A DNA stretch of 64,000 nt, taken from contig NZ_PVTQ01000003.1 in NCBI RefSeq assembly GCF_003003355.1, forward strand, positions 62,001-126,000. The letters are read 5' to 3'. A program made the position numbers and the translations under genes. Below the pieces are notes generated by a model. The model did not search any database and was not told the DNA's origin. It was given only the letters and a program-made list of their open reading frames with translations. The first letter of the stretch is position 1; every line of letters starts with the position of its first letter. Shown one piece after another: positions 17,789 through 27,270 of this stretch. Source of the DNA: Donghicola tyrosinivorans (GTDB lineage: Bacteria > Pseudomonadota > Alphaproteobacteria > Rhodobacterales > Rhodobacteraceae).

Positions 17789-19527
17789 GCTTGCGCTCCT
17801 TTCCGTTCGTCGGTGCCCTCATTGGGAACGACGGTGATCCGTTTGGTCGGCTTTCCGGCTTCGAGTACCGGTTCAACCGAAGCTTCCAGCACCTCTTTGG
17901 CGGTCCCAAAGCGGGCCAGACGGCCATCTCGGATCAGAGCAGCATGTGTGACCTGACGCAGCAGGCTCATACGATGGGTGACTGCGATCACGACCGCACC
18001 GCGCGCGGTTGCGTTCTGGATCGCGCGGGCCAGCGCGGCCTCGCCTGCGGGGTCAAGGTTCGCATTGGGTTCATCCAGCACGATGATCTTGGGACGCCCC
18101 ATGAAGGCACGGGCCAGACCGATCCGCTGGCGTTGACCTGCGGACAGGAAGCCACCACGGGGACCAACATCCGCGTTATAGCCACCGGGCAGGCCGAGGA
18201 TCAGGTCGTGGACCTCTGCCTCTTTCGCGGCGGCGACGATATCGCTGGCGCGGGCCTCGCTGTCCATCAGGGCGATGTTTTCGGCGATAGTGCCACGGAA
18301 CAGGTCCACCTGTTGGGGCAGAAAGCCCACGTATTGGCCAAGTTGATCCGACGGCCAGTCGCGCACATCCGCATCGTCGATGCGCACCGCGCCGCGGGCC
18401 AGCGGAATAAGACCGATCATCGCACGTGCCAAAGTGGTCTTGCCCGCACCCGACGGGCCGATCAGACCCAGCGAGTCACCAGGCTGCAAACCAAGCGAGA
18501 TATCGTAGAGCAGCGGCTCGGACCGGCCGGGCAGCATGACGGTGGCATTCTGCACATCGATGCGGCCAGAGGGTTCGGGCAGCTCCATGCGATGCTCGTC
18601 CACGTGCTTCACGGCAGCCAGCATCGCGTTCAGACGCTCATTTGCCGCCCGCGCGTTGATCAGCGAACGCCAGCCAGAGATCGACTGTTCAACCGGCGCA
18701 GCCGCACGGCCCAGCAGGATCGATGAGGCAATCATCAGACCCGGTGAAATTTCAGCGCGAACCACAAGGATCACGCCCGCACACATCATGCCGATCTGCA
18801 GGAACTGGCGCACGCCTTTCGCCGCCGACGACATGATCGCCATTCGGTCAGTCGCGCGGGTCGAGAACATGATGGCCGAGAAGGCCCGCATTTTCCACCG
18901 CTCCAGCATCGCTTCGGATTTACCGTGGGCGCGGATCAGTTCGGCGTGGGTCATCATCTCGTCCACGGCGCGGTTTGCGTCCTTGGCCGAGGTCTGTGCC
19001 TGCTTTTCGCTTTCGCGGGTCATGATTTCGCTAAGAACACCAATCGCCGCAAGGGTCCCGATCCCCAGCACAGCAATCATGCCAAGCAGCGGGTGGAACA
19101 TGAACACCAGAACGGTGAAGAACAGCGCCCACGGGGCGTCCAGCATCGCGACAAAGATCGGGCTGGTGACAAAGGTGCGCACTTCCTGAACGTCGCGCAA
19201 AGGCTCCGAGCCTTGCATCCCGTCGGGCAGACGCTTGTCGATCATTGCGCGCAGAACCATCGGGCTAAGACGGGCCTCAAGGCGGGTGCCAAGGCGGGCC
19301 ACCAGACGTTGGCGCAGTGCGTCGAAAAAGAAGTAGAACAAAAGCGCAATAGCCGCGCCAGTCGTCAAAGCGACCAGCGTGGCTATGCTACCAGAGGACA
19401 TGACCCGTTGGAAAAGTTGGATCATGTAAAGAGGTGCCGTTAAAATCAGCAGGTTTACAAAGATGCTCGTAACAAAAATCGCGGTGATCACACCACGTTG
19501 TCCCGAGAAGACGGTTTGAATTTTCAT
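17785..19527 (-). CDS. type I secretion ABC transporter/ATPase (PrsD/HasD family)
   Basis: Inner-membrane exporter that recognises the C-terminus of RTX cargo and drives its secretion. 580 residues: five or six membrane helices in the first 300, then an ATPase with Walker A GPSGAGKTT, signature LSAGQRQRIGLARAF, Walker B IIVLDEPNANLD and switch VTHRMSLL. It lacks an N-terminal C39-like domain, which places it in the PrtD/HasD/PrsD branch typical for proteases and glycine-rich RTX proteins. The ATG 19527 is preferred; a TTG at 19566 has no ribosome site. Directly downstream of the RTX gene. Confidence 0.95.
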   Translation of the reverse strand: MKIQTVFSGQRGVITAIFVTSIFVNLLILTAPLYMIQLFQRVMSSGSIATLVALTTGAAIALLFYFFFDALRQRLVARLGTRLEARLSPMVLRAMIDKRLPDGMQGSEPLRDVQEVRTFVTSPIFVAMLDAPWALFFTVLVFMFHPLLGMIAVLGIGTLAAIGVLSEIMTRESEKQAQTSAKDANRAVDEMMTHAELIRAHGKSEAMLERWKMRAFSAIMFSTRATDRMAIMSSAAKGVRQFLQIGMMCAGVILVVRAEISPGLMIASSILLGRAAAPVEQSISGWRSLINARAANERLNAMLAAVKHVDEHRMELPEPSGRIDVQNATVMLPGRSEPLLYDISLGLQPGDSLGLIGPSGAGKTTLARAMIGLIPLARGAVRIDDADVRDWPSDQLGQYVGFLPQQVDLFRGTIAENIALMDSEARASDIVAAAKEAEVHDLILGLPGGYNADVGPRGGFLSAGQRQRIGLARAFMGRPKIIVLDEPNANLDPAGEAALARAIQNATARGAVVIAVTHRMSLLRQVTHAALIRDGRLARFGTAKEVLEASVEPVLEAGKPTKRITVVPNEGTDERKGAQA

Positions 19528-19654
19528 GGTTGCACGTGCCCCCCCCGGATACACAAAAAGCAACAAAACTAATTTCTGATCTTAACTGGCACCCTGGTCC
19601 AAGGCTGACCTTGGCCGGGGGGACCAGTGAAACATTCCTGAACCAGGGCTAGAA

Positions 19655-19683
19655 ATGCCCGGGCTAGCGCACAGCCCGGGCAT
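19655..19683 (-). terminator. hairpin after the RTX gene, probably partial terminator
   Basis: ATGCCCGGGCT and AGCCCGGGCAT form a perfect 11-bp stem with a seven-base loop, nine bases after the RTX stop. The T-run on the minus strand is weak (TTTCT), which suits partial read-through: much cargo mRNA, less transporter mRNA. Confidence 0.6.
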
Positions 19684-19691
19684 CCCATTCC

Positions 19692-22094
19692 TTATGCGAC
19701 GAAGCCGTGATCGTCGTCGAAGCCATGCGGATCGTCGCTGACGACCACGTGGATTGCTTCGTACGAACCGGTGTCGCCCGACGACAGTTCGTTGATGCCA
19801 ACCAGGTTCGACCACGGATCAGCTTCGTTGTCCTGACCCAGGTAACCGAACTCAACGTTCGCACCAGCAGTCAGACCCTTGATGGTCAGGGTCTCGCCCA
19901 GGAAGGTGATGACGGTGTCGCCAGCCACTTCCGAAACGTTGACGAGGTCTTCCAGCAGGTCGAATGCTTCGGCTGCAGAGGTACCACGGCCACCTTGGTT
20001 GTCGTTGACGCCGGCTTCCAGAACGTTGGTAACGCGGAACTGGATGTGATCGTTGTCCTGATCCATATCGAAGTCGTAGATGGTGTCCGAGCCCGAAGTC
20101 GTGGTGAACTCTTCGCCGTTCCACTCCAGATCGATGATGAAGACGTCTTTGCCTTCGCCGCCGTACAGGTGGTCAGTGCCTTCGCCGCCTTTGATGAAGT
20201 CGTTGCCTTCGCCACCCAGCAGGGTGTCGTTGCCAGCGCCGCCATCAAGGAAGTCGTCTGCGTTGCCGCCGTCGATGTAGTCAGCACCGTCTTCGCCGTA
20301 CAGGCAGTCAGAACCGTTGTCACCTTCGATGGTGTCGTGGCCTGCGCCGCCTTCGATGGTGTCTGCACCAGCACCACCATTGAGCGAGTCATCACCGTTG
20401 TTGCCGTCGATGAAGTCGTTGCCGGTGTCGCCGTATGCGGTGTCGTTGCCTTCACCACCGTAGACGACGTCGTCTCCGGTGCCGCCGCTCAGCATGTCGT
20501 TGCCGTCGTTGCCGAACAGGGTGTCGTTGCCTGCGTTACCTTCAACGGTATCTTCGCCAGCTTCACCTTTGACCAAGTCGTTGCCGTTGCCACCGTACAT
20601 CTTGTCGTCGTGGCCACCGCCATACATCTTGTCGGCGCCGTCGTTGCCCCACATGCAGTCGTTCTGCGAGCCGCCCCACATTTTGTCGTTACCCTGACCG
20701 CCAGACATGCTGTCGTTAAAGGTACCGCCCATCATGAAGTCGTTGCCCTTTTCACCGAACATCTTGTCACGGCCACCTTCGCCGAACATGAAGTCGTTGC
20801 CGTCGCCACCGCGCATCAGGTCACGGCCGTTAACACCGTGGGTGCCGGTGTCCATTGCGGTGTCCAGATCGGGAGCCGTTACTTCGATGACGTTCTGCTC
20901 GACTGCACCTTCACAGTAGTTTTCTTCGTAGGTGCAGAGCCAGTCTTCCAGCGCACGGATGCGGCCCGGTGCCAGAGTTGCCATGTCGCCGAACATGAAG
21001 TCGCGCTGCGCGCCACCTTCCATCACGTCGTTGCCAACGCCACCGCGCATGAAGTCAACGCCTGCGCCGCCGTTCAGATCGTCGTCGCCTTCGCCGCCAT
21101 CAATGACGTCCGAACCACGGCCACCCTGGATAAGGTCGTCGTCGTCGCCGCCGTGGATGTAGTCGTTGCCGCCCTGGCCGTCGATGGTGTCATCGCCGTC
21201 GTCACCGAACAGGCAGTCGTCGCCCGAGGGATCGTAGAACTTGTCACCGGTGGTGCTGTCCGAACCGAACGACAGGTTGTCGCCCTGAGCGAAACGCTCG
21301 TCACCGAAGATTTCGTCGTTGCCCGAACCACCGATTACGAGGTCGTCGCCCAGACCACCGGACATGCGGTCGTCGCCGCCCTGACCAGCCATACGGTCGT
21401 GACCTGCGCGGCCGTACATGGTGTCGTGACCGTCGGTTTCCGCGTTCTCGGTTTCGCCATCGTCGCCCCACATGACGTCGCTGCCGCCTTCGCCGTCCAT
21501 GACGTCGTTGTTCGAGCCACCGTACATGTAGTCGCCGGAATCGTCTGCGTAGTCGCCGTCAGCGTCGTCGCCGAACATGATGTCCGCGCCCGAGCCACCC
21601 AGAACGGTGTCAACACCGGTGCCACCCAGCAGGGTGTCGTTGCCAGCTTGACCAACGACGATGTCGCAGTTCTCGCCGCCGTCCATCCAGTCGTTGCCGT
21701 CCAGATCGCTGATAACGTCCGACTTAGTGGTCATATCCCAGTCGTCGCCGAACAGCGCGTCATTGCCGGTGCCGCCGTAGATCGCGTCATCGCCGCCCTG
21801 ACCTTCAACGTAGTCCTGACCAGCTTGACCGTACAGTTTGTTGTTCAGCGCGTTGCCGAACACTTTGTCGTTGCCAGCGCCTGCATAGGCGTTGTCACCG
21901 GCATTGTTGTCGTTCAGGTCGATAACGTTCGCATCGGTGCCACCGCGCTCAAAAACGCCGTCGTTGAAGTTCTCGTCGGTTTTATCATCCGAGAACACGA
22001 TCGGGCATTCGTCGTCAGGCAGAGCCCACTCTTCAGTCAGCTCGGGATAGCATTCAATGCATTCTTGATCGTCGGTGTGATCATGATCAGCCAT
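19692..22094 (-). CDS. large RTX calcium-binding protein, probable cargo of the adjacent type I system
   Basis: An 800-residue, very acidic protein. Residues about 60-690 consist almost entirely of GGxGxDxxx nonapeptides (for example GGSGADIMFGDDADGD, GGAGVDFMRGGVGNDVM) that fold into calcium-loaded beta rolls. The middle is broken by an insert with CTYEENYCEG. The N-terminus MADHDHTDDQECIECYPE carries a CxxC pair and no Sec signal; the last 110 residues are non-repetitive and should hold the type I export signal. No catalytic domain is visible, so a matrix, adhesion or surface-layer role is more likely than a toxin. Strong ribosome site AAGGAG seven bases before the ATG. Confidence 0.9.
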   Translation of the reverse strand: MADHDHTDDQECIECYPELTEEWALPDDECPIVFSDDKTDENFNDGVFERGGTDANVIDLNDNNAGDNAYAGAGNDKVFGNALNNKLYGQAGQDYVEGQGGDDAIYGGTGNDALFGDDWDMTTKSDVISDLDGNDWMDGGENCDIVVGQAGNDTLLGGTGVDTVLGGSGADIMFGDDADGDYADDSGDYMYGGSNNDVMDGEGGSDVMWGDDGETENAETDGHDTMYGRAGHDRMAGQGGDDRMSGGLGDDLVIGGSGNDEIFGDERFAQGDNLSFGSDSTTGDKFYDPSGDDCLFGDDGDDTIDGQGGNDYIHGGDDDDLIQGGRGSDVIDGGEGDDDLNGGAGVDFMRGGVGNDVMEGGAQRDFMFGDMATLAPGRIRALEDWLCTYEENYCEGAVEQNVIEVTAPDLDTAMDTGTHGVNGRDLMRGGDGNDFMFGEGGRDKMFGEKGNDFMMGGTFNDSMSGGQGNDKMWGGSQNDCMWGNDGADKMYGGGHDDKMYGGNGNDLVKGEAGEDTVEGNAGNDTLFGNDGNDMLSGGTGDDVVYGGEGNDTAYGDTGNDFIDGNNGDDSLNGGAGADTIEGGAGHDTIEGDNGSDCLYGEDGADYIDGGNADDFLDGGAGNDTLLGGEGNDFIKGGEGTDHLYGGEGKDVFIIDLEWNGEEFTTTSGSDTIYDFDMDQDNDHIQFRVTNVLEAGVNDNQGGRGTSAAEAFDLLEDLVNVSEVAGDTVITFLGETLTIKGLTAGANVEFGYLGQDNEADPWSNLVGINELSSGDTGSYEAIHVVVSDDPHGFDDDHGFVA

Positions 22095-22206
22095 GTCTTA
22101 ACTCCTTGTTTTCGAAATAGAAGGCGGTCGAAAATTCCGGCACCAATAGTGCACCTTCCAGTCACGGGACGAGCGCCGCTGCGCGAGTCGCTTTCACCCT
22201 GCGAGG

Positions 22207-22890
22207 TCAGTTAACTGTTTTTATGTTGCGATCTATGCCCCCATTTGGGGACGAAAAAACTGTTTTATTTGAAGATGTTACGTCAGCGCTTGCAGGAGCG
22301 CTGCCCGCAACGTTCGAGAAGACCGCACCGATCACCAAACCCGCAATCAGTGCAACCGCCGCGAGGCGAATCCCGTGACCGACCTGACCTTTACGCTGGC
22401 CCTCGGCCACAGCGGCGGCGACGGTCTTTTCAATCACCGGCTCCAGCTCGATCCGCAGAGCGGCCTCCATCCGGTTCACCGATTCTTCCAAGCGATCCAT
22501 ACGGGCGACCAACTCGGAGCGGTCCTGCTCGGCTTTCTTGTCTGCCAGCGCGGCGAGGCCGGATTGCAGGGTCGAGAAAAGCTGCGTGTTGCGGTTCTGA
22601 AGCGCCGCCAGATCTTCACGCGTGGCGATGGGCGAAGGCGAGTTGTGCAAGAGCGTCGCAATGCGGCGCATGTCTGCACTGTTCAAGGTCGGCTGCGGAT
22701 CGTTGCCCGCAGGCGCAGCGGCCGCAGATTTCTGCGCGGCTGCCTGGGCAGGCGCGGGACGCTCTGCCTGTGCCGCATCGGCGCGGAGCGCAACCTCTAC
22801 AGCCGCAGCATTGGGCACTTGCGCCTGTACAACGGTCTGCTCGGTGTCTTCAGCCGCAGTGTAGTGTTCGTTCGTATTAATCTGATTCAT
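22207..22890 (-). CDS. unknown protein with C-terminal membrane helix, in RTX operon
   Basis: 227 residues, not recognised. An Ala/Gln/Pro-rich low-complexity part (about 15-70) is followed by a charged, probably coiled-coil region (ALADKKAEQDRSELVARMDR and on) and one hydrophobic helix AAVALIAGLVIGAVFSNVAG, then a short Ser/Asn tail. The topology suggests a cytoplasmic domain anchored at its C-terminal end. The start at 22890 has GGGAGG upstream and overlaps the LuxR stop (ATGA); a longer frame to 22947 is rejected for that reason. Its place between a regulator and the RTX cargo suggests a role in control or secretion of the cargo. Confidence 0.7.
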   Translation of the reverse strand: MNQINTNEHYTAAEDTEQTVVQAQVPNAAAVEVALRADAAQAERPAPAQAAAQKSAAAAPAGNDPQPTLNSADMRRIATLLHNSPSPIATREDLAALQNRNTQLFSTLQSGLAALADKKAEQDRSELVARMDRLEESVNRMEAALRIELEPVIEKTVAAAVAEGQRKGQVGHGIRLAAVALIAGLVIGAVFSNVAGSAPASADVTSSNKTVFSSPNGGIDRNIKTVN

Positions 22891-23909
22891 GACGCCCTCC
22901 CGAGCATCGATTGCCACGTCAGGACCTGAGCCATTTCGGCGCGGCATCCGAGGTCAAGCTTGGACAGAACCCGTTTGGAATAGGTGCGGAAGGTCTCTTC
23001 CTTGACGCCTGCTTTTGTTGCGGCCTCACGGTAGGGCAGACCCAACTGCATCAAACCGGCGACGCGCGCCTCGGTCGGTGACAGACCCATCTTGCGGGCA
23101 AGCAGCTCGGTCCGTTTGGGATCTGGGCGGCGGGGCAACATAATCACTACCAGCGGGTTGTGATCGGTTTCGTCGGGATGGCGGAACAAGGCCACAGGAA
23201 AGCGGCTGCCGTCCTTAGAGGTCCGCAGGAACAAGATCAGTTCCTGGTCCTTACGCAAATCGCCGGACGAACATTCCTTGATAGCTTTAGCCAAAACCCG
23301 ACCTGCCGACGCATCCGAGCAACGCAGCCGGCCATCCACATCACGAAGGAAGTCCGATGCGGACATCGATTCACGTGCGGCGGCATTGCAATGAAGCAAG
23401 GCGCCCTCACCGTCCACAATCATCACACCGGATTCGGTCCGTGTGGACACGGTCCAGAGAAGGGCGTTGTTAATGGCCGCTTCGTGGCTGGTGCGCAGCT
23501 CTTTCATGCTTTCGTCGCGAACCATCGGCCAGATCGCCCGCAGCACAGTGTCAGCCGCCCCCATCAAGGGCAGCCCTTCTTCGCGCAGCGCAACGTAATC
23601 TGTTACGCCATTATCCAGATCGATCGCAAAGCAGGTCCACTTGGTGGCGCAGTCGGGCAACCATGAAAATTCAGCATCTGCCTGTGAAAGAAGGCGTACC
23701 GAAGAGACCTGCACCGGACCATCTGCGCTGGGGACGCTAGGCGGAACGGCTGAGGCACCTTCGGATGCTTCGATCGTCGTCAGGAGGATGGGATTGCCCT
23801 GCATCTCAATCTTTGCGAGGGCGTAAGTTGTCAGTGCACTAAGAGATCTTTGAAAATAGTTTGTATAATGAATGAGGCCCGTGCGACGGGCCTTTGCCGG
23901 TGTAATCAT
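22887..23909 (-). CDS. LuxR-family transcriptional regulator with PAS-like domain
   Basis: 340 residues. The C-terminal LuxR helix-turn-helix is LSPTEARVAGLMQLGLPYRE and following, with KEETFRTYSKRVLSKLDLG as recognition part (about 275-320). A PAS-like stretch around GVMIVDGEGALLHCNAAA (about 175-195) could sense a small ligand or redox state. Translationally coupled to the membrane protein gene and upstream of RTX cargo and exporter, so it probably controls this operon. The start at 23909 follows a G-rich ribosome site; the longer frame to 24017 is less likely. Confidence 0.85.
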   Translation of the reverse strand: MITPAKARRTGLIHYTNYFQRSLSALTTYALAKIEMQGNPILLTTIEASEGASAVPPSVPSADGPVQVSSVRLLSQADAEFSWLPDCATKWTCFAIDLDNGVTDYVALREEGLPLMGAADTVLRAIWPMVRDESMKELRTSHEAAINNALLWTVSTRTESGVMIVDGEGALLHCNAAARESMSASDFLRDVDGRLRCSDASAGRVLAKAIKECSSGDLRKDQELILFLRTSKDGSRFPVALFRHPDETDHNPLVVIMLPRRPDPKRTELLARKMGLSPTEARVAGLMQLGLPYREAATKAGVKEETFRTYSKRVLSKLDLGCRAEMAQVLTWQSMLGRAS

Positions 23910-24395
23910 CGTCCCCCCCGGAATGGAATGATACGAAGCCAAGCTAACACAGCGCCACACAACTTGAACGTGTGCATAGGTACTAGAGCAAACGTCTAAC
24001 GGATCATATTTTTGCAAAACTTATTGATCATTTTAGTGGATTGCATACAACCTATACCCCACTTTGTGGTAAACTGACCTGCCCTTTCAAGATTAACGTT
24101 TTTGCAGCGCAGATTTTGAAATCCGAATCAATTGTTCTTTGCTGAACATAGATTGAGCGAAAACTCGCCTCCCCATATCAGGGTATGAATTTAGTCTTTT
24201 CAGTGCATTACAAGATAATAGGCGGAAATTTTCTCAAACATCGACAACGACGACCTTTATGACCTAATGTGTAGGAATACCCGACTACCTACCCCTTATT
24301 GTTTAATCTACCTTGGGGTGTATTATTGAGCCAAAGTTATTAAAGTTTTACTTTTGAAATAAGAGTTGATGCCGCCTGGAAGGGGCGTTTTAGAA
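23910..24395. promoter_or_regulatory. AT-rich region between two divergent LuxR genes
   Basis: About 490 bases without a plausible gene, clearly more AT-rich than its surroundings. It must hold the promoters of both LuxR genes. An imperfect 17-bp palindrome at 24055-24071 (TACCCCACTTTGTGGTA) is an operator candidate, and a related TACCCC core recurs near 24290. No confident -35/-10 pair was assigned. Confidence 0.5.
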
Positions 24396-25043
24396 ATGTG
24401 CGTACATATAGTAAGTGCTAGCAAGCTGCTGACAGACATGTTCTCTAACATCTGTGGCTCTTGCGGCTGTCGCGTTGGGCAAACTGTGTCCAGCCTAACC
24501 CAGCTTGAACCTGTCGCCGAAGACGACCTGGTTCTCTATCATGTCCCCGAGCCTGAAGGCTCAATCCTGTCCGACATTCACGACTTTCGCGTTCGCCAAC
24601 CAAATCTGCGCCTTATTATGGTCGCAGGTCGAGGGCTGCCCCGACATGTGCAGGATCTGCTTTCACCGCAAATGGCCGCCATTATCGATGAGGACCAATC
24701 CGCGAAAACGCTGATGGCCACGCTTACAATGGTTCAGGAAGGATATCGCATCGTTCGGATGAATGGCGAATACCACCAGCGCACCTCTGAGGTCCGCACG
24801 CCCGAGTTTTCCGTGCCCGATGACGACACCAGCGGCCTTTCGGAACGGGAACGCACGATCCTTGGACTGCTGCGCAATGGCGTTACAAACAAGGCGATTG
24901 CGAACCGTTTGGGAATTCAGGAAGCAACGGTCAAAGTGCATTTACGCGCATGCTATCGCAAAATTGGCGCAAAGAACCGCACACAAGCTGCAATCTGGGC
25001 GTCGGAGCGACTGTCAGAGGAAACACCAAGTCGGGCAAGCTAA
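24396..25043 (+). CDS. LuxR-type response-regulator-like protein (CsgD/VpsT-like layout)
   Basis: 215 residues. The N-terminal half (about 1-110) resembles a degenerate receiver domain, without a clear phospho-acceptor Asp pattern. The C-terminal half is a standard LuxR/NarL DNA-binding domain (LSERERTILGLLRNGVTNKA, then ATVKVHLRACYRKIGAKNRT). The start 24396 has AAGGGG about ten bases upstream; earlier in-frame starts at 24366 and 24369 lack one. It sits 106 bases upstream of yjbH on the same strand, so control of exopolysaccharide genes is likely by analogy with CsgD and VpsT, which is inference. Confidence 0.83.
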   Translation: MCVHIVSASKLLTDMFSNICGSCGCRVGQTVSSLTQLEPVAEDDLVLYHVPEPEGSILSDIHDFRVRQPNLRLIMVAGRGLPRHVQDLLSPQMAAIIDEDQSAKTLMATLTMVQEGYRIVRMNGEYHQRTSEVRTPEFSVPDDDTSGLSERERTILGLLRNGVTNKAIANRLGIQEATVKVHLRACYRKIGAKNRTQAAIWASERLSEETPSRAS

Positions 25044-25149
25044 TCCAGCGCGATTTAGATGTAATCCATACTAACAAGAAACTGGACGCGCAGCCTATGG
25101 TTGTGCAAGAATTAGCCTATTCTTTACCAAACTATTTTAACGAGTCGTC

Positions 25150-27270
25150 ATGGTCTGCCCCAAACGCACTCGGGCGTTACGCCCTCAACTGATCCTATTT
25201 GCCTGCGCCACCGTTTACGGGACGCCAATTGCCCTTGCGCGAGATGCCAGCCGGCCCGTCGACATGTCGATGATGGGCACACCCGGGCTGGTCGTGATGC
25301 CCGATGCCCGACAGGCACCGGATGCGCGTGCCTCGTTCTCTGTCTCGCACATGCGGGGAATGGACACGACAACACTGACTTTTCAGGCAAGCAAGCGGTT
25401 ATCCGCGTCATTCCGCTACTCTGGCGTGGACGGCGCGATCAATCCGGATCAGGGGCAATCGACCTACTGGGACCGCAGCTTTGACCTGCGCTACAAGTTG
25501 CTGGAAGAGGGCAGATATCTGCCCGCTCTGACCGTGGGACTACAGGATTTCGCAGGCACGGGTTTGTTTTCAGGCGAGTATATTGCCGCCACCAAAACCG
25601 TGACGCCGCGGCTTGCGGTGACTGCGGGCCTTGGCTTTGGCCGTCTTGGATCGCGGAACCCGATTACAACCATAGGTGATCGCCCAGGTGTGACAGAATT
25701 TCTGGGCGAAGGCGGCATGTTCGCCGTAGACCGCTGGTTCAAAGGCGATGTTGCGCCATTCGGGGGCGTCAGCTGGCAAGCCACTGATAAGTTGAAGGTA
25801 AATCTGGAATATTCATCCGACGCCTACTCCGCAGAGAAAGAGGCAGGGATATTCGCGATCAACAGCCCGTGGAACGCCTCGCTTGAGTATGACTTAGGGC
25901 AGTTGGCCCAACTAGGCGTTTATACCCTGGGCGGAGATGAGTTCGGGGTACAGTTGACCTTCGGGATTGATCCGAAACGGCCAAAGATCGCAGGCGGCCG
26001 CGATGAGGCCCCATTGCCGATCCTGCGACGTCCGGCCCATAGCGCTGAAGATCTTGGTTGGACCACTCAGCAAGATGAGGTCCGCGATGCGGCATTGACC
26101 GTTCTGGATCAGGCATTTGAACGCGAGGGGCTTGCCGTTACGGGGCTTGAGCTGTCTGCCCACGAAGCCACCTTGCGGCTGCATAACCCGCGCTTTGATT
26201 CAGAGCCCCAAGCCATCGGTCGCGCCGCACGCACAATGGCGAATGTCCTGCCTGAATCGATAGAGACTTTTCACATTATCCCTGAGGTGAATGGCCTGCC
26301 GGTCTCTCGGATCACGCTGAACCGCAGTGATCTGGAAAATTTGCAGCATAAATCTGCCCGCGCCATCAACGGCAAAATGCAGGTCACCGACGCTGTCGGG
26401 GCAACTCCCGAACCGCGCGCCGATCTTTATCCCGACTGGCGCTGGGGCCTCGCGCCCTATTTGGCCCTTGGGTATTTTGACGTTGAACAGCCCGTCCGCG
26501 CCGATATCGGCATTCGGCTACGGGGCGAATACCGTCTGTCTGAACATTTCCGGATTCAGGGTGCAATCACCCATAGACTGATCGGCGATCTTGGCGACGG
26601 CGAGACGGAAGAGGACCCCTATCTGCCCGCGGTCAGAACCGACGGGTCCCGCTACTATCGCGATCCCACCGGCATCCAGTCGCTGACGCTTCAATATAAT
26701 GGGCGACCGGGCAAGGATCTCTATTCGCACCTGACCTTCGGCTATCTGGAAACCATGTATGCGGGCATCGCCGCCGAAGTGCTGTGGAAGCCCGTAGACA
26801 GCAGACTGGCACTGGGGGGCGAGGTTGCCTACGTCCAGCAGCGGGACTTCGACCGGATGTTCGGCCTGCGGGACTATGACGTCGTGACCGGCCATCTGTC
26901 CGCCTATTATGACTTTGGCAACGGCTATCACGCCCAGATCGATGCGGGCCAATATCTGGCCAAGGATGTCGGCGCGACGCTGACCTTGCAGCGCGAATTG
27001 AACAACGGATGGATCTTTGGCGTGTTCGCCACCAAGACCAACATCACCTCGGAAGAGTTCGGCGAAGGCAGCTTTGATAAAGGCTTCTTCATGACCCTAC
27101 CCCTAAGCTACGTGATGCTTGAGGCTGATCGTGGGACAAATTCGACCATGATCCGGCCACTCCAAAGAAACGGTGGTGCGCGGGTCACGGTGCCCAACCG
27201 CCTGTATGAACAGGTTCGCGACTACCACCGCCCCACTTTGGACGCCGAATACGGAAGATTCTGGAGATGA
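25150..27270 (+). CDS. yjbH: YjbH-family outer-membrane exopolysaccharide protein
   Basis: 706 residues with a Sec signal peptide (LILFACATVYGTPIALA) and a mature start GTPGLVVMPDARQAPDA typical of YjbH/GfcD. The rest is rich in aromatic, alternating strands such as RLRGEYRLSEHFRIQGAITH, fitting a beta-barrel outer-membrane protein. In E. coli yjbEFGH is an exopolysaccharide-production operon linked to envelope stress, with YjbH an outer-membrane component. It overlaps the next gene yjbF by four bases. Confidence 0.88.
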   Translation: MVCPKRTRALRPQLILFACATVYGTPIALARDASRPVDMSMMGTPGLVVMPDARQAPDARASFSVSHMRGMDTTTLTFQASKRLSASFRYSGVDGAINPDQGQSTYWDRSFDLRYKLLEEGRYLPALTVGLQDFAGTGLFSGEYIAATKTVTPRLAVTAGLGFGRLGSRNPITTIGDRPGVTEFLGEGGMFAVDRWFKGDVAPFGGVSWQATDKLKVNLEYSSDAYSAEKEAGIFAINSPWNASLEYDLGQLAQLGVYTLGGDEFGVQLTFGIDPKRPKIAGGRDEAPLPILRRPAHSAEDLGWTTQQDEVRDAALTVLDQAFEREGLAVTGLELSAHEATLRLHNPRFDSEPQAIGRAARTMANVLPESIETFHIIPEVNGLPVSRITLNRSDLENLQHKSARAINGKMQVTDAVGATPEPRADLYPDWRWGLAPYLALGYFDVEQPVRADIGIRLRGEYRLSEHFRIQGAITHRLIGDLGDGETEEDPYLPAVRTDGSRYYRDPTGIQSLTLQYNGRPGKDLYSHLTFGYLETMYAGIAAEVLWKPVDSRLALGGEVAYVQQRDFDRMFGLRDYDVVTGHLSAYYDFGNGYHAQIDAGQYLAKDVGATLTLQRELNNGWIFGVFATKTNITSEEFGEGSFDKGFFMTLPLSYVMLEADRGTNSTMIRPLQRNGGARVTVPNRLYEQVRDYHRPTLDAEYGRFWR

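Noticed and set aside
19692-22094. Short regularly spaced repeats resembling a CRISPR array
   Set aside because: The period is that of RTX nonapeptide codons in one reading frame; no identical repeats with unique spacers.
19707-22214. 835-codon open frame antisense to the RTX gene
   Set aside because: Produced by the period of the Gly/Asp repeat codons; the translation is low-complexity Val/Ala and has no recognisable domain.
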